Shown piece by piece: positions 28,290-35,000 of a DNA stretch of 35,000 nucleotides. Under the pieces are notes generated by a model. The model was not told where the DNA came from and made no database searches. It saw only the letters and a program-made list of their open reading frames with translations. Source of the stretch: Symbiodinium natans (taxonomy: Eukaryota; Sar; Dinophyceae; Suessiales; Symbiodiniaceae). The stretch spans positions 1 to 35,000 of the forward strand of contig CAJNDS010002359.1 in assembly GCA_905221605.1 (NCBI GenBank). The letters are read 5' to 3'. Position 1 is the first letter of the stretch, and every line of letters begins with the position of its first letter. A program made the translations under genes and the position numbers.

Positions 28290-29300
28290 GTCGTAGGCTT
28301 GTGGTTTAGGGTTTTGGGTTTTGGGTTTGAGGTTTTGGGTTTAAGGGTTTAAGGGTTGAAACTCTTGAGGTTGAGGCCTGAGGATTCGGTGGCAAGCGTG
28401 TAGGGACTTTGGGGGTTTAGTGGTTGTGTTGCGGCTTTAGGGTTTGGGAGTTGAGGGTTTCAGGGTTGTTTAAGGGTTTAGGGCTTGAGGCTGAGGGGTT
28501 CAAGCGCTTAGCGGTTCAAGGGTTTCTTCTTCTTCTTCTGCACTCCACTGAGTCCGGGTTTAGGGGTTGAAGGACTCGGGATGTAGGCTTCTTCTCTGCT
28601 TGGCTGAGATCCGCCAAGGGCGCGGGGCTGCCGGGCCCCTTGCAACTTTCTGCGGGAATACCGCACCGCTACTCGAAGATAACCCGTTGGCTCAGGCGGC
28701 AGGGGCTTCTTCAAAATCAAGGTCCCCTTTTTGCCGTGCGTTTTTTCTTGGCAATCAGGGCTTTTCTACAAGAGTCGCCTGCCAGGGGACCCTTGATTTA
28801 GAGGCAGCCCTACCTACAGCTCCTCGGCCCCAAGGGGCTTATCGAGAAGGAGCTGCCACAAAACTTGCACCAAAACTTGCCTTGAAACGGCCAGGGGCAC
28901 CCTTCGGGTCCTTGGGACGACTTGGGGTGCACGGCCACAGCACCCTGGGGGTCCGAACGGGTCGGAAGATATAAGGGCTTAAGTAGGGTTTTTGATAGGT
29001 TTATGGGGAGGCATCATAGGGTTTATAGGGGTTCGAGTCATCGGGGCTTTTTTAAGGGCTTCTGAGGGGTTAAAGGGTTGCAAGGGTTTGTAGGTTTTGA
29101 GGGTTTGTAGGGGTTACAGGGCCTTGGGGGGGGTTTATAGGGGTTCTGAGGCTTAGGGCTGATAGGGTTTATACTGCTTATAGGGGCTATAAGGTTGTTA
29201 CAGGGTTACGAGGGGTTGACAGGGGTTATATTGTTTCTAAGGGCTTCAGAGCTTACAGGGGTCAGGGCTTATCGGGTTTTAAGTGGCTGCGCAGCTTGGG
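28290..29300 (+). repeat. Degenerate G/T-rich telomere-like sequence with an unassigned core
   Basis: GGGTTTGAGG, TTTAAGGG and TTATAGGGG variants dominate 28290-28560 and 28975-29280. The core 28567-28974 is a 135-codon plus-strand open frame (Gly/Ala/Arg/Leu-rich, no recognised domain). It is noted as possible but unsupported. Confidence 0.5.
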
Positions 29301-29301
29301 A

Positions 29302-29399
29302 GCCCAGTCACCATATCTTAACAAGGGTGCCCTTTTCGGGGTTGGTTGCTTTGTGAGGGAACCTTGAACCAAAAAACGGGCAAGAGGGTACCACTGGGC
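29302..29399. mobile_element. MITE-like element, copy 1
   Basis: Bounded by GCCCAGT-CACC and GGTACCACTGGGC, which are inverted repeats of each other. The interior has AAGGGTGCCCTTTT, GTGAGGGAACCT and a closing ACGGGCAAGAGGGTACC-like segment shared with 30922-31021. It has no coding capacity. Confidence 0.6.
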
Positions 29400-29400
29400 T

Positions 29401-29790
29401 ACCCTAAACTCTGAACCCTAAACCCTCAACCGTAAACCCTCAACCCTCAACCCTCAACCCGAAACCCTAAACCCTAAACCGGGGTTTTCGGTGGCTTTGG
29501 GCTTCCGAAGACTGTGTCGCCGCCTCGCGCGGTTCGGACCCCAAGGACATGGCGCCAAGGGCACTCGGTCGGCACGTCGCTCCTCAGCGGGGGTGGGTTG
29601 GGGTTTAGGGTTTATAGGGTTTGTAGGGTTTGTAGGGTTTATAGGGTTTATAGGGCTTATAGGGTTTATAGGGTTTAGGGTTTAGGGCTTAGGGCTTCGG
29701 GCTGAGGGCTTAGGGCTTAGGGTTTAGGGTTTAAGGTTTAGGGTTTAGGGTTTTATAGGGTTTATAGGGTTTATAGGGTTTAGGGTGTTT
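29401..29790. repeat. Telomere-like tracts, including TTTATAGGG variant
   Basis: CCCTAAA/CCCTCAA units at 29401-29480. A unique stretch at 29483-29600 is open but unrecognised. (TTTATAGGG)n and (TTTAGGG)n run at 29606-29790. Period-9 TTTATAGGG is a local variant that has been amplified in its own right. Confidence 0.85.
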
Positions 29791-30111
29791 AGGTATCTTA
29801 ACGCCTGGTTTGGAGGTTTTTACAGGGTAGAGCGGTAGAGGGCCGAGGACGATGAAGCTTCCGGGCATGCAACAACCCCAAGAAAGCAAGGGGCAACTAA
29901 GAAGAGGACAAGCGCAAAGATTCAGGAACCCCTTGGCAAGACGGGATGATGAAATGGGCAGTGGCCAGTTGTCATTTGTGCGCGGGCCTTGCAGCGGATC
30001 TTGCGCGCATTGCTGCGTGCGCTTTATGGTTCCTAAGTTGTGCGCAGCTAATGTCGCTGTGCGATATGAGCGCAGGCCCACTTGAGCTCATGCCTGGGCA
30101 TGTTCCCCCTG
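29791..30111. other. Unassigned island
   Basis: Two overlapping plus-strand frames (29852-30085 and 29946-30128) are open and neither has a recognisable domain. The second is hydrophobic (ADLARIAACALWFLSC). No call is made. Confidence 0.3.
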
Positions 30112-30256
30112 ATGCCAACAGTCCTTAGTAAGGATTATAATAGGGGGGTGGGGGTACTATAATCATAATCCCTATTAAGGATTATAATAGGGATAAGGAT
30201 TATAATGGGGGGGGGGGGGACTATAATCATAATCCCTGTTAAGGAGCTGTTGGTAT
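30112..30256. mobile_element. Foldback / MITE-like hairpin element
   Basis: Termini ATGCCAACAGTCCTTA and TAAGGAGCTGTTGGTAT are inverted (one mismatch and one extra base). Between them lies a doubled block of AAGGATTATAATAGGG ... CTATAATCATAATCCCT, itself inverted, separated by G-runs. Confidence 0.6.
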
Positions 30257-30284
30257 AAGGGCGAACATCCCAAATCATGCCTGC

Positions 30285-30447
30285 CCTAAACCCTAAACCA
30301 TAAACCCTAAACCCTAAACCCTAAACCCTAAACCCTAAACCCTAAACCCTAAACCCTAAACCCTACACCCTAAACCTAAACCCTAAACCCTAAACCCTAA
30401 ACCCTAAACCCTAAACCCTAAACCCTAAACCCTAAACCCTAAACCCT
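30285..30447 (-). repeat. Long interstitial telomeric array (CCCTAAA)n
   Basis: About 23 heptamers with only three imperfect units, the longest near-perfect telomeric array in the window. Confidence 0.95.
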
Positions 30448-30538
30448 GCTGCGGTTGCTGCACCACGCACTGCTCAAGATGCTGCGCCGAGCTGACGAGG
30501 CGCGCTTGTGCAAACCCTTCGCGCAGAATGTAGGGAGG
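30446..30538 (+). other. Coding-like island between convergent telomeric arrays
   Basis: Open plus-strand frame reading LLRLLHHALLKMLRRADEAR. It is flanked by CCCTAAA on the left and TTTAGGG on the right. No acceptor-like AG precedes it, so if it was ever an exon it was interrupted directly by the repeat. Confidence 0.25.
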
Positions 30539-30540
30539 AA

Positions 30541-30608
30541 AGGGTTTAGGGTTTAGGGTTTGGGGTTTGGGGTTTGGGGTTTGGGGTTTAGGGTTTAGGG
30601 TTTAGGGT
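30541..30608 (+). repeat. Interstitial telomeric array (TTTAGGG/TTTGGGG)n
   Basis: About ten heptamers, including a run of TTTGGGG variants in the middle. Confidence 0.9.
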
Positions 30609-30738
30609 AAAGGGTTTTGGGAAAACTCAAAGCCCCGAACCTTCAGCCGAGTGCTCGTGCTCCGCCAGTCCCTGAGCCCGCGGCCGACCTTGAAAGTCTA
30701 GACTCGTCGCCTCCCGGAATCAAGCGCTCTGGGGTGAC

Positions 30739-30805
30739 CCTAAACCCTAAACCCTAAACCCTAAACCCTAAACCCAAAACCTTATAAACCCTAAACCCTA
30801 AACGC
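30739..30805 (-). repeat. Interstitial telomeric array (CCCTAAA)n
   Basis: About eight heptamers with one CTTATAAA interruption. The flanking 30609-30738 and 30806-30913 hold no recognised feature. Confidence 0.9.
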
Positions 30806-30913
30806 ATGTAGGGTTGAGCTTGGAGTCGCAGGGTTTACAGGGACATGGGGTAAAGCCCAGACAAAAGGATGTCACTGTGGCCGGATGCTGTTCACTCAGC
30901 TCTCCTTTCTCCA

Positions 30914-31028
30914 GCTAGGCTGCCCAGTAACCAAGGCTTAAAAAGGGTGCCCTTTTTTGCTCAAAGGGGTTTATAAGGGAACCTAAACCCCCCCAAAAAG
31001 GGAATAAGGGTACTACTGGGCATCCTAG
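30914..31028. mobile_element. MITE-like element, copy 2
   Basis: Left end AGCTAGGCTGCCCAGTAACC and right end GGTACTACTGGGCATCCTAG are inverted repeats (~20 bp, imperfect). The interior AAAAGGGTGCCCTTTTTT, AAGGGAACCTAAACCC and AAAAAGGGAATAAGGGTAC match copy 1 at 29302-29399. Confidence 0.65.
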
Positions 31029-31156
31029 CCAGAGCGTTGCGACTCATGGTATCACAGGCGCTCGATGCGGAAAGGAAAAACCCGTGGTTTCTGCACACGC
31101 TCGGCTGCTCGCTCGACTTGTTGATGATCACCGGTGCGGAGCACAGCCCTTTGTAA
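31025..31156 (+). other. Possible 3'-terminal exon of an unrecognised gene
   Basis: An open plus-strand frame ends in TAA and reads ALRLMVSQALDAERKNPW, then FLHTLGCSLDLLMITGAEHS and PL. The composition is convincingly protein-like and an acceptor-like CCAG lies at 31029-31032. If it is an exon, the MITE-like element sits at the end of its upstream intron. No family is recognised. Confidence 0.35.
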
Positions 31157-31254
31157 AATGGACGTCCAACAGATACCCCTCTAAAACCCTTTGAGCCCTA
31201 AACCCCATATATATATATATATATATATGATTTCAAGTTGGGTTCTGGTATGGT

Positions 31255-31429
31255 TCAAACTTGGTTCTTCTCTGCGACCTTCCTGCACAGCTTCGCTTCG
31301 AGCTCCAGCTTCTCGTCCCCGAAGAACGGCTTCGCAAGCTCTGCGGCGGGTGCTGGCTGGAGCTTCTCCCAATAAGTGCGGAGCCCATCGATGAAGCCTT
31401 GGACATCGTCCTTGCTGATGGAACGGGCT
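31255..31429 (-). CDS. Putative C-terminal exon of uncharacterised protein
   Basis: A 57-codon frame ends in TGA and reads ARSISKDDVQGFIDGLRTYW, then EKLQPAPAAELAKPFF and a helical, charged tail ending VAEKNQV. It lies just downstream of the exon at 31493-31939, in another frame. An acceptor-like TTAAGTCAG precedes it, so splicing over a ~60-75 bp intron is inferred. The exact junction is unresolved because the simplest GT donor and CAG acceptor do not keep phase. No domain is recognised. Confidence 0.45.
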
Positions 31430-31492
31430 CTGACTTAAGGGTTTCTTGTGGTGGTCTGTAGGTATGTTAAGCCTAAAAAGGCATCGAAAAAC

Positions 31493-31939
31493 GTGGGTTC
31501 TCAAGAACGGTGGAGCATCAATGGGGTCCAGCTTGTTCCTCTCAGATGCAAGCATGGTGGTGCGCAGGGGGAAGCGCACTTCAAGCAGCGCCTCGCGGGC
31601 AACTTGCTCCACCTTCCCCCAGGAAGAGGCCTCCAAGGCGGACTTCAGGTACTGCGCAAGGTGATTGCGACATCCTTCGGACAAGTATGGCCAAGGAGCA
31701 CCCCAGCAACCTCTCAGCTGGTAGCACCACAGAACCGCCTGCTCAGGATCTTCGTCAATCATCGCAGCCGGCTGGTCGAAGGCATTTGCCAGTACCAACT
31801 CGAGGAGTGGCCAACGCAACCGCTTTGGCAGCTCTAGGACAGTCTTGTTGTCCACGAAAGAGTAAACCGTGAAGCTCTGCGCATCGGCACTGGCAAAAAG
31901 AATGGAAGAGCCATACCTGACGAGCTCTTGGTAGATAAG
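31493..31939 (-). CDS. Uncharacterised protein, internal exon
   Basis: An open ~149-codon stretch reads from LIYQELVRYGSSILFASADA through SFVDNKTVLELPKRLRWPL, FDQPAAMIDEDPEQAVLWCY and LEVRFPLRTTMLASERNKLD to PPFLRTH. An in-frame TAG lies immediately upstream (31940-31942) and also forms an acceptor-like TTTGTAG, so this is probably a spliced exon rather than a protein start. The open frame continues past 31493 on the minus strand, but composition deteriorates there. A decayed relative of part of this exon lies at 410-592. No family is recognised; the strand and frame are well supported by the paired copy. Confidence 0.5.
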
Positions 31940-32070
31940 CTACAAATACCTCACCTCCCCCAGAATTATGGAGCTCTCTCTCTGGAGGAAACCCAGCTCC
32001 CCAAAATTCCCAAGGAAAAACCCTCTAAACCCTAAACCCTAAACCCTACACCCTAAACCCTAAACCTTCG
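31940..32070. repeat. Spacer with telomeric tract
   Basis: Intron-like sequence, then CCCTAAA-type heptamers at about 32021-32066. Confidence 0.7.
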
Positions 32071-32186
32071 AACCAGCTAAGGTGCAGCGGCCACAGAGTG
32101 GGATCCCTGGCGCAGCCGTTCTTGAGTGGCGGAAAGGTGCTGCGGTTAGCCGACTGGAAGTGCCAAACCTGGGTTGCTGCAGAGTT

Positions 32187-32258
32187 TAGGGTTTAGGGTG
32201 TAGGGTTTAGGGTTTAGGGGTTAGGGGTTAGGGGTTAGGGGTTAGGGGTAAGGGGTAA
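32187..32258 (+). repeat. Telomeric tract grading into GGGGTTA variant
   Basis: TTTAGGG units pass into five copies of the heptamer GGGGTTA, a locally amplified variant. Confidence 0.9.
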
Positions 32259-32265
32259 AAACAGT

Positions 32266-32350
32266 GCCTTTTTGGGGTTTGATAGGGGCTGATAAGGGAA
32301 CCTAAGCCCGAAACCAAGGGAATGAGGGCCTATTCTGGGTCCTAGTAGAG
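32266..32350. mobile_element. MITE-like element, decayed copy 3
   Basis: Shares GTGCCTTTTTGGGG, AAGGGAACCTAAGCCC and a right end ATTCTGGGTCCTAG that corresponds to the right terminus of the copy at 30914-31028. The left terminus is missing or replaced by repeat. Confidence 0.45.
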
Positions 32351-32457
32351 TCTCCATTGTAGTTCCTGTTGTTGGGGTTCACCAAGTTCTCTTTCGTAGG
32401 ATCCTAACCTTGCAAATCCTGGCTAACCAGAAAAAGAACTACCATGGAGACTATGCG
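32344..32457. repeat. Foldback element
   Basis: AGTCTCCATTGTAGTTC (32349-32365) and GAACTACCATGGAGACT (32436-32452) are inverted with a single mismatch across a ~70 bp loop. Confidence 0.7.
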
Positions 32458-32496
32458 AAAGGGACTATTAGAACTCAAGCTGCTCATTTCTTAGGG

Positions 32497-32560
32497 GGTT
32501 TAGGGTTTAGGGTTTAGGGTTTAGGGTTTGGGGTTTGGGGTTTGGGGTTCAGGGTTTAGG
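32497..32560 (+). repeat. Interstitial telomeric array (TTTAGGG/TTTGGGG)n
   Basis: About nine heptamers. Smaller tracts follow at about 32694-32726 (CCCTAAA type) and 32837-32864 (TTTAGGG). Confidence 0.9.
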
Positions 32561-32737
32561 GCTCCAGAGCTTTGGGCGTTAAGCTTTGGGGATTTTGGGG
32601 CTGAGGCTTAGGGGACGCACGTAAATGTCAGCAAAGACATTGATACCCCAATAAGAACCCCGAAGACAATGCCCCTTGACCACCACCCCAGATAAACCCT
32701 AAACCCGAAACCCGAAACCCTAAACCATAACATTGAG

Positions 32738-32834
32738 ATGCTTTCCTTGCTATTGGTGGCCCAGAAACCAGCTCCTCGACCTCTGCGCCGAGGTTCTCTT
32801 GCAGTTTTGGCCGTTGCTGCTCAAAACCTCGAAG
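32738..32834 (-). other. Coding-like island
   Basis: An open minus-strand frame reads RGFEQQRPKLQENLGAEVEE, then LVSGPPIARKASQ. It lies between telomeric tracts. The composition is protein-like but no family is recognised. Confidence 0.25.
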
Positions 32835-32864
32835 CTTAGGGTTTAGGGTTTAGGGTTTAGGGTA

Positions 32865-33120
32865 CCTTGACAACCCCAGAACCTACCTTTTGCTTGCCGG
32901 TTCCCTATAAGAATCCTTTTGACTTGAGGTTGTAGAGTTTGAGGGGTCCTAACAACCCTTAAAACGAAAACAGTCAGAATAAGTCTAGACTACTCTAGTT
33001 CATGGTTGGGATAGCATTCTAAAATCTAAATTCCGATTCCTAATTGAGTTTTAAGTACCCTTAAACATGTAAAATGCTTCCCCACTATATGACAAAGTAC
33101 TGGGGGGGGCGCCCTACAAC
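32865..33120. other. Unassigned stretch
   Basis: AT-moderate unique sequence with no repeat array or gene recognised. Confidence 0.4.
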
Positions 33121-33236
33121 TACTATTTGCTTAAGAACCCCAAAAGAATATAAAAAAAATAGTAACAATCCCTGTGTTGCCCTTGTTTAGGAAGAAGATT
33201 TCTCATTTTGTCGGGGGTTCTTATAAGCAACTAGCA
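33121..33236. repeat. Foldback element
   Basis: TTGCTTAAGAACCCC (33127-33141) and GGGGTTCTTATAAGCAA (33214-33230) are inverted, with a two-base insertion in the right arm. Confidence 0.65.
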
Positions 33237-33237
33237 G

Positions 33238-33366
33238 AGAAGCTCAAAGCGGAGCCCATGGGCACCTAAACCCTAAACCCTAAACCCTAAACCCTAAACC
33301 CTAAACCCTAAACCCTAAACCCTAAACCCCAAACCGCATCCTAGAAGCTCAAAGCGGAGCCCATGG
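33238..33366 (-). repeat. Telomeric array bracketed by a 24 bp direct repeat
   Basis: The 24 bp at 33238-33261 (AGAAGCTCAAAGCGGAGC then CCATGG) is repeated exactly at 33343-33366. Between them are GCACC, about ten CCCTAAA heptamers (33267-33337) and GCATCCT. The right repeat is the end of the exon-like frame at 33344-33466. Confidence 0.9.
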
Positions 33367-33466
33367 CATGGTGCCCGCCCTGAGTTTCGTAGACGCTGTG
33401 GAAGAGGGCCGCCAGGCACGTGGTCTCCGGATGGCCCCATCTCCGCAGGATCTCCTTGCTGGCGAA
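33344..33466 (-). pseudogene. DUF6817-like (HD-superfamily-related) exon fragment
   Basis: A 41-codon minus-strand frame reads FASKEILRRWGHPETTCLAA, then LFHSVYETQGG, and ends HAMGSALSF before a TAG. The RRWG-p---C-AaLFHSVY-T pattern matches what I know of the DUF6817 family, whose members carry AGLFHSiYGT. Most of the domain is absent. The upstream side is replaced by the telomere-derived minisatellite and the downstream side by a telomeric array whose flanking repeat duplicates the last codons. It may be one exon of a split gene, but the insertion pattern favours a relic. Confidence 0.45.
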
Positions 33467-33469
33467 GTT

Positions 33470-33985
33470 GAGGGTTTAGAGAGGGTATAGAGGGTTTAGA
33501 GAGGGTTTGGAGGGTTTAGAGAGGGTTTAGAGAGGGTATAGAGGGTTTAGAGAGGGTTTAGAGAGGGTTTAGAGAGGGTTTAGAGGGTTTAGAGAGGGTT
33601 TAGAGAGGGTATAGAGGGTTTAGAGAGGGTTTGGAGGGTTTAGAGAGGGTTTAGAGAGGGTATAGAGGGTTTAGAGAGGGTTTAGAGAGGGTTTAGAGAG
33701 GGTTTAGAGGGTTTAGAGAGGGTTTAGAGAGGGTATAGAGGGTTTAGAGAGGGTTTGGAGGGTTTAGAGAGGGTTTAGAGAGGGTATAGAGGGTTTAGAG
33801 AGGGTTTAGAGAGGGTTTAGAGAGGGTTTAGAGGGTTTAGAGAGGGTTTAGAGAGGGTATAGAGGGTTTAGAGAGGGTTTGGAGAGGGTTTAGAGAGGGG
33901 TTTAGAGAGGGTTTAGGGAGGGTTTAGGGAGGGTTTAGAGAGAGTTTTAGAGAGGATCTAGGAAATTTTAGAGAGGGTTTAGAGG
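33470..33985 (+). repeat. Telomere-derived minisatellite with higher-order repeat
   Basis: Built of 11-mer GAGAGGGTTTA and 8-9-mer GAGGGTTTA units. A ~124 bp super-unit, marked by the single variant GTTTGGAG, repeats at 33505, 33629, 33752 and about 33878. The right end is more irregular. Confidence 0.95.
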
Positions 33986-34029
33986 CTTGAATGGTACCCA
34001 AAACACATGAAACGGGGAGTCTCACAAGC

Positions 34030-35000
34030 TTACCTTTGCTCACTAGCGAACGAAGCGTCTGCCGTAGAGATGCAGTGCCCCCTCAGGCTGCCCTCCTTGT
34101 TCTCTTTCTTTCCATCCCTCACGGCTTGCCCCGCTCCCCCGGCATGCACAGCTTCGTCGCTGCAAATCTCATCCCAGAACTTAAGCTTCTCGATCCAAAG
34201 AGGATCCAGCTGAAGATCCCCAGGCACCTGCCGCCTCCGAACCGATCTGGTGCCCCGGCCGAGCGTGCAGTTATTCATCAGCCACTCGAAGAACTCGCGA
34301 AAATCAATGGTGCCGTTCCCATCGCTGTCCACAGCGGCGTAGATCTCCTCCAGTTTGGGCAGGTCCCACTTCTCCCCGAGGATTCTACCCAGCTTCTGCA
34401 GCTCGGGTGGCTCAAGCCTGCCATTATGGTCCAAATCGAGCTCCGCAAACAAGTGCGCCGCCATGCGCTCGGTTACCCCGAAGGAGATGCGAGTGCCAGC
34501 AAGCTGACCCGCGCCGTTCCTCAAGGAGGTCATGCACTCTTGGTGGTCTGTCACCGTCGCAAAGTACGGCAGGCTCAGCTTCAGTGAGGCTTCGTGCTCT
34601 TCGACTGACGCGCATGCGCAGCAGTCGCGTGGCACAATGACCGAGAATCCCATGTCGCAAGCTGATCGCGCAGAAGATTCCACACAGATGTTGGTTTGGA
34701 AGCCACACATGATCAAGGAAGAGAAGCGCCCACGTCTAAGCAGGAGGTCCAAGTTGCTGCTCTGAAAAGCATCGAAGCTGACCTTCCCAGCAACGATGGC
34801 ATCGGCCTTGCATGGCTGGAAGTCTGCATGAAAGTCAACGCCCCAGGAGTCTTCTGCAAAGGCCCCAAGATCCTGTAGCTTTCCCATCAGCCCCTGCAAC
34901 TGTGGCCTCTGTGGTATCAACATTGGCACGTGCAGGACGGCAACGCCACAGCGGCGTGCCGCCGCGATCAGCCGCAGCAGGTTTTGGTGCATCTCTGTCT
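34030..35000 (-). CDS. Isochorismatase-like cysteine hydrolase with C-terminal EF-hands (5' end outside window)
   Basis: An open frame of 320+ residues runs off the right edge, so the N-terminus, including the expected catalytic Asp segment, is missing. An ATG at 34992 exists but is internal to the fold. Residues below count from it. The hydrolase region covers ~1-160: the general-acid Lys in GKVSFDAF (~69), then GFQTNICVESSARSACDMGF with the nucleophilic Cys (~103), and IVPRDCCA. Members hydrolyse small amide or ester substrates such as isochorismate, nicotinamide or N-carbamoyl compounds; the substrate here cannot be read. Two canonical EF-hand loops follow: DLDHNGRLEPPE (~185) and DSDGNGTIDFRE (~222), suggesting calcium control. 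The tail after ~245 is basic and low-complexity and could be read-through into an intron. No neighbour suggests a pathway. Confidence 0.8.
   Translation of the reverse strand, partial: TEMHQNLLRLIAAARRCGVAVLHVPMLIPQRPQLQGLMGKLQDLGAFAEDSWGVDFHADFQPCKADAIVAGKVSFDAFQSSNLDLLLRRGRFSSLIMCGFQTNICVESSARSACDMGFSVIVPRDCCACASVEEHEASLKLSLPYFATVTDHQECMTSLRNGAGQLAGTRISFGVTERMAAHLFAELDLDHNGRLEPPELQKLGRILGEKWDLPKLEEIYAAVDSDGNGTIDFREFFEWLMNNCTLGRGTRSVRRRQVPGDLQLDPLWIEKLKFWDEICSDEAVHAGGAGQAVRDGKKENKEGSLRGHCISTADASFASEQR

Noticed and set aside
28567-28974. 135-codon plus-strand frame as a gene
   Set aside because: No domain or recognisable pattern, GC-rich sequence in which open frames are common, and surrounded by degenerate telomere-like DNA.
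30285-30447. A true chromosome end
   Set aside because: The array is only ~160 bp, is followed by unique sequence and an opposite-orientation array, and lies inside the window.

Overview
The window looks like nuclear DNA of a dinoflagellate, most likely a Symbiodiniaceae or Polarella-type genome. The evidence is TTTAGGG-type telomere heptamers scattered through both strands, a dinoflagellate-style LINE with an unusual domain order, OPR-like helical-repeat protein remnants, an EF-hand enzyme fusion, and very low gene density. Another TTTAGGG-bearing alveolate is less likely but not excluded. There is no bacterial-type gene organisation, and no rRNA, tRNA or CRISPR was recognised.

Layout. 0.4-1.4 kb (minus strand): a decayed OPR-like repeat gene with a stop codon and frameshifts, next to a remnant of the gene at 31.3-31.9 kb. 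1.5-3.8 kb: microsatellites and short telomere-like tracts. 3.87-5.0 kb: a ~0.58 kb tandem duplication whose two copies share a minus-strand reading frame, broken at a different place in each. 5.0-10.8 kb: a segmental duplication (5001-6953 and 8393-10834) built of ~200 bp hairpin-bearing tandem units, CT microsatellites and purine/pyrimidine-asymmetric elements, with a 39 bp minisatellite between the copies. 11.4-12.2 kb: AT-rich duplicated sequence with G/C hairpins. 12.2-13.95 kb: a ~30 bp minisatellite and a 730 bp tandem duplication. 13.95-18.3 kb: a ~4.3 kb satellite palindrome, about 12 monomers in one orientation followed by about 12 in the other.

19.08-26.59 kb (minus strand): an apparently full-length LINE with a perfect 14 bp target-site duplication. 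ORF1 is a zinc-finger/coiled-coil protein. ORF2 carries RNase H, APE endonuclease, reverse transcriptase and C2H2-type fingers in that order, with no internal stop. 26.6-34.0 kb: a mosaic of interstitial telomeric arrays in both orientations, MITE-like and foldback elements, and short coding-like islands that may be exons or exon relics. One telomeric array is bracketed by a 24 bp direct repeat that lies inside a DUF6817-like exon fragment. A telomere-derived higher-order minisatellite fills 33.47-33.98 kb.

34.03-35.0 kb (minus strand): the 3' part of an isochorismatase-like cysteine hydrolase with two C-terminal EF-hands, running off the window. The genes do not form a pathway; the window is dominated by repeat turnover and retrotransposition, with one credible host gene at the right edge and one uncharacterised partial gene at 31.3-31.9 kb.
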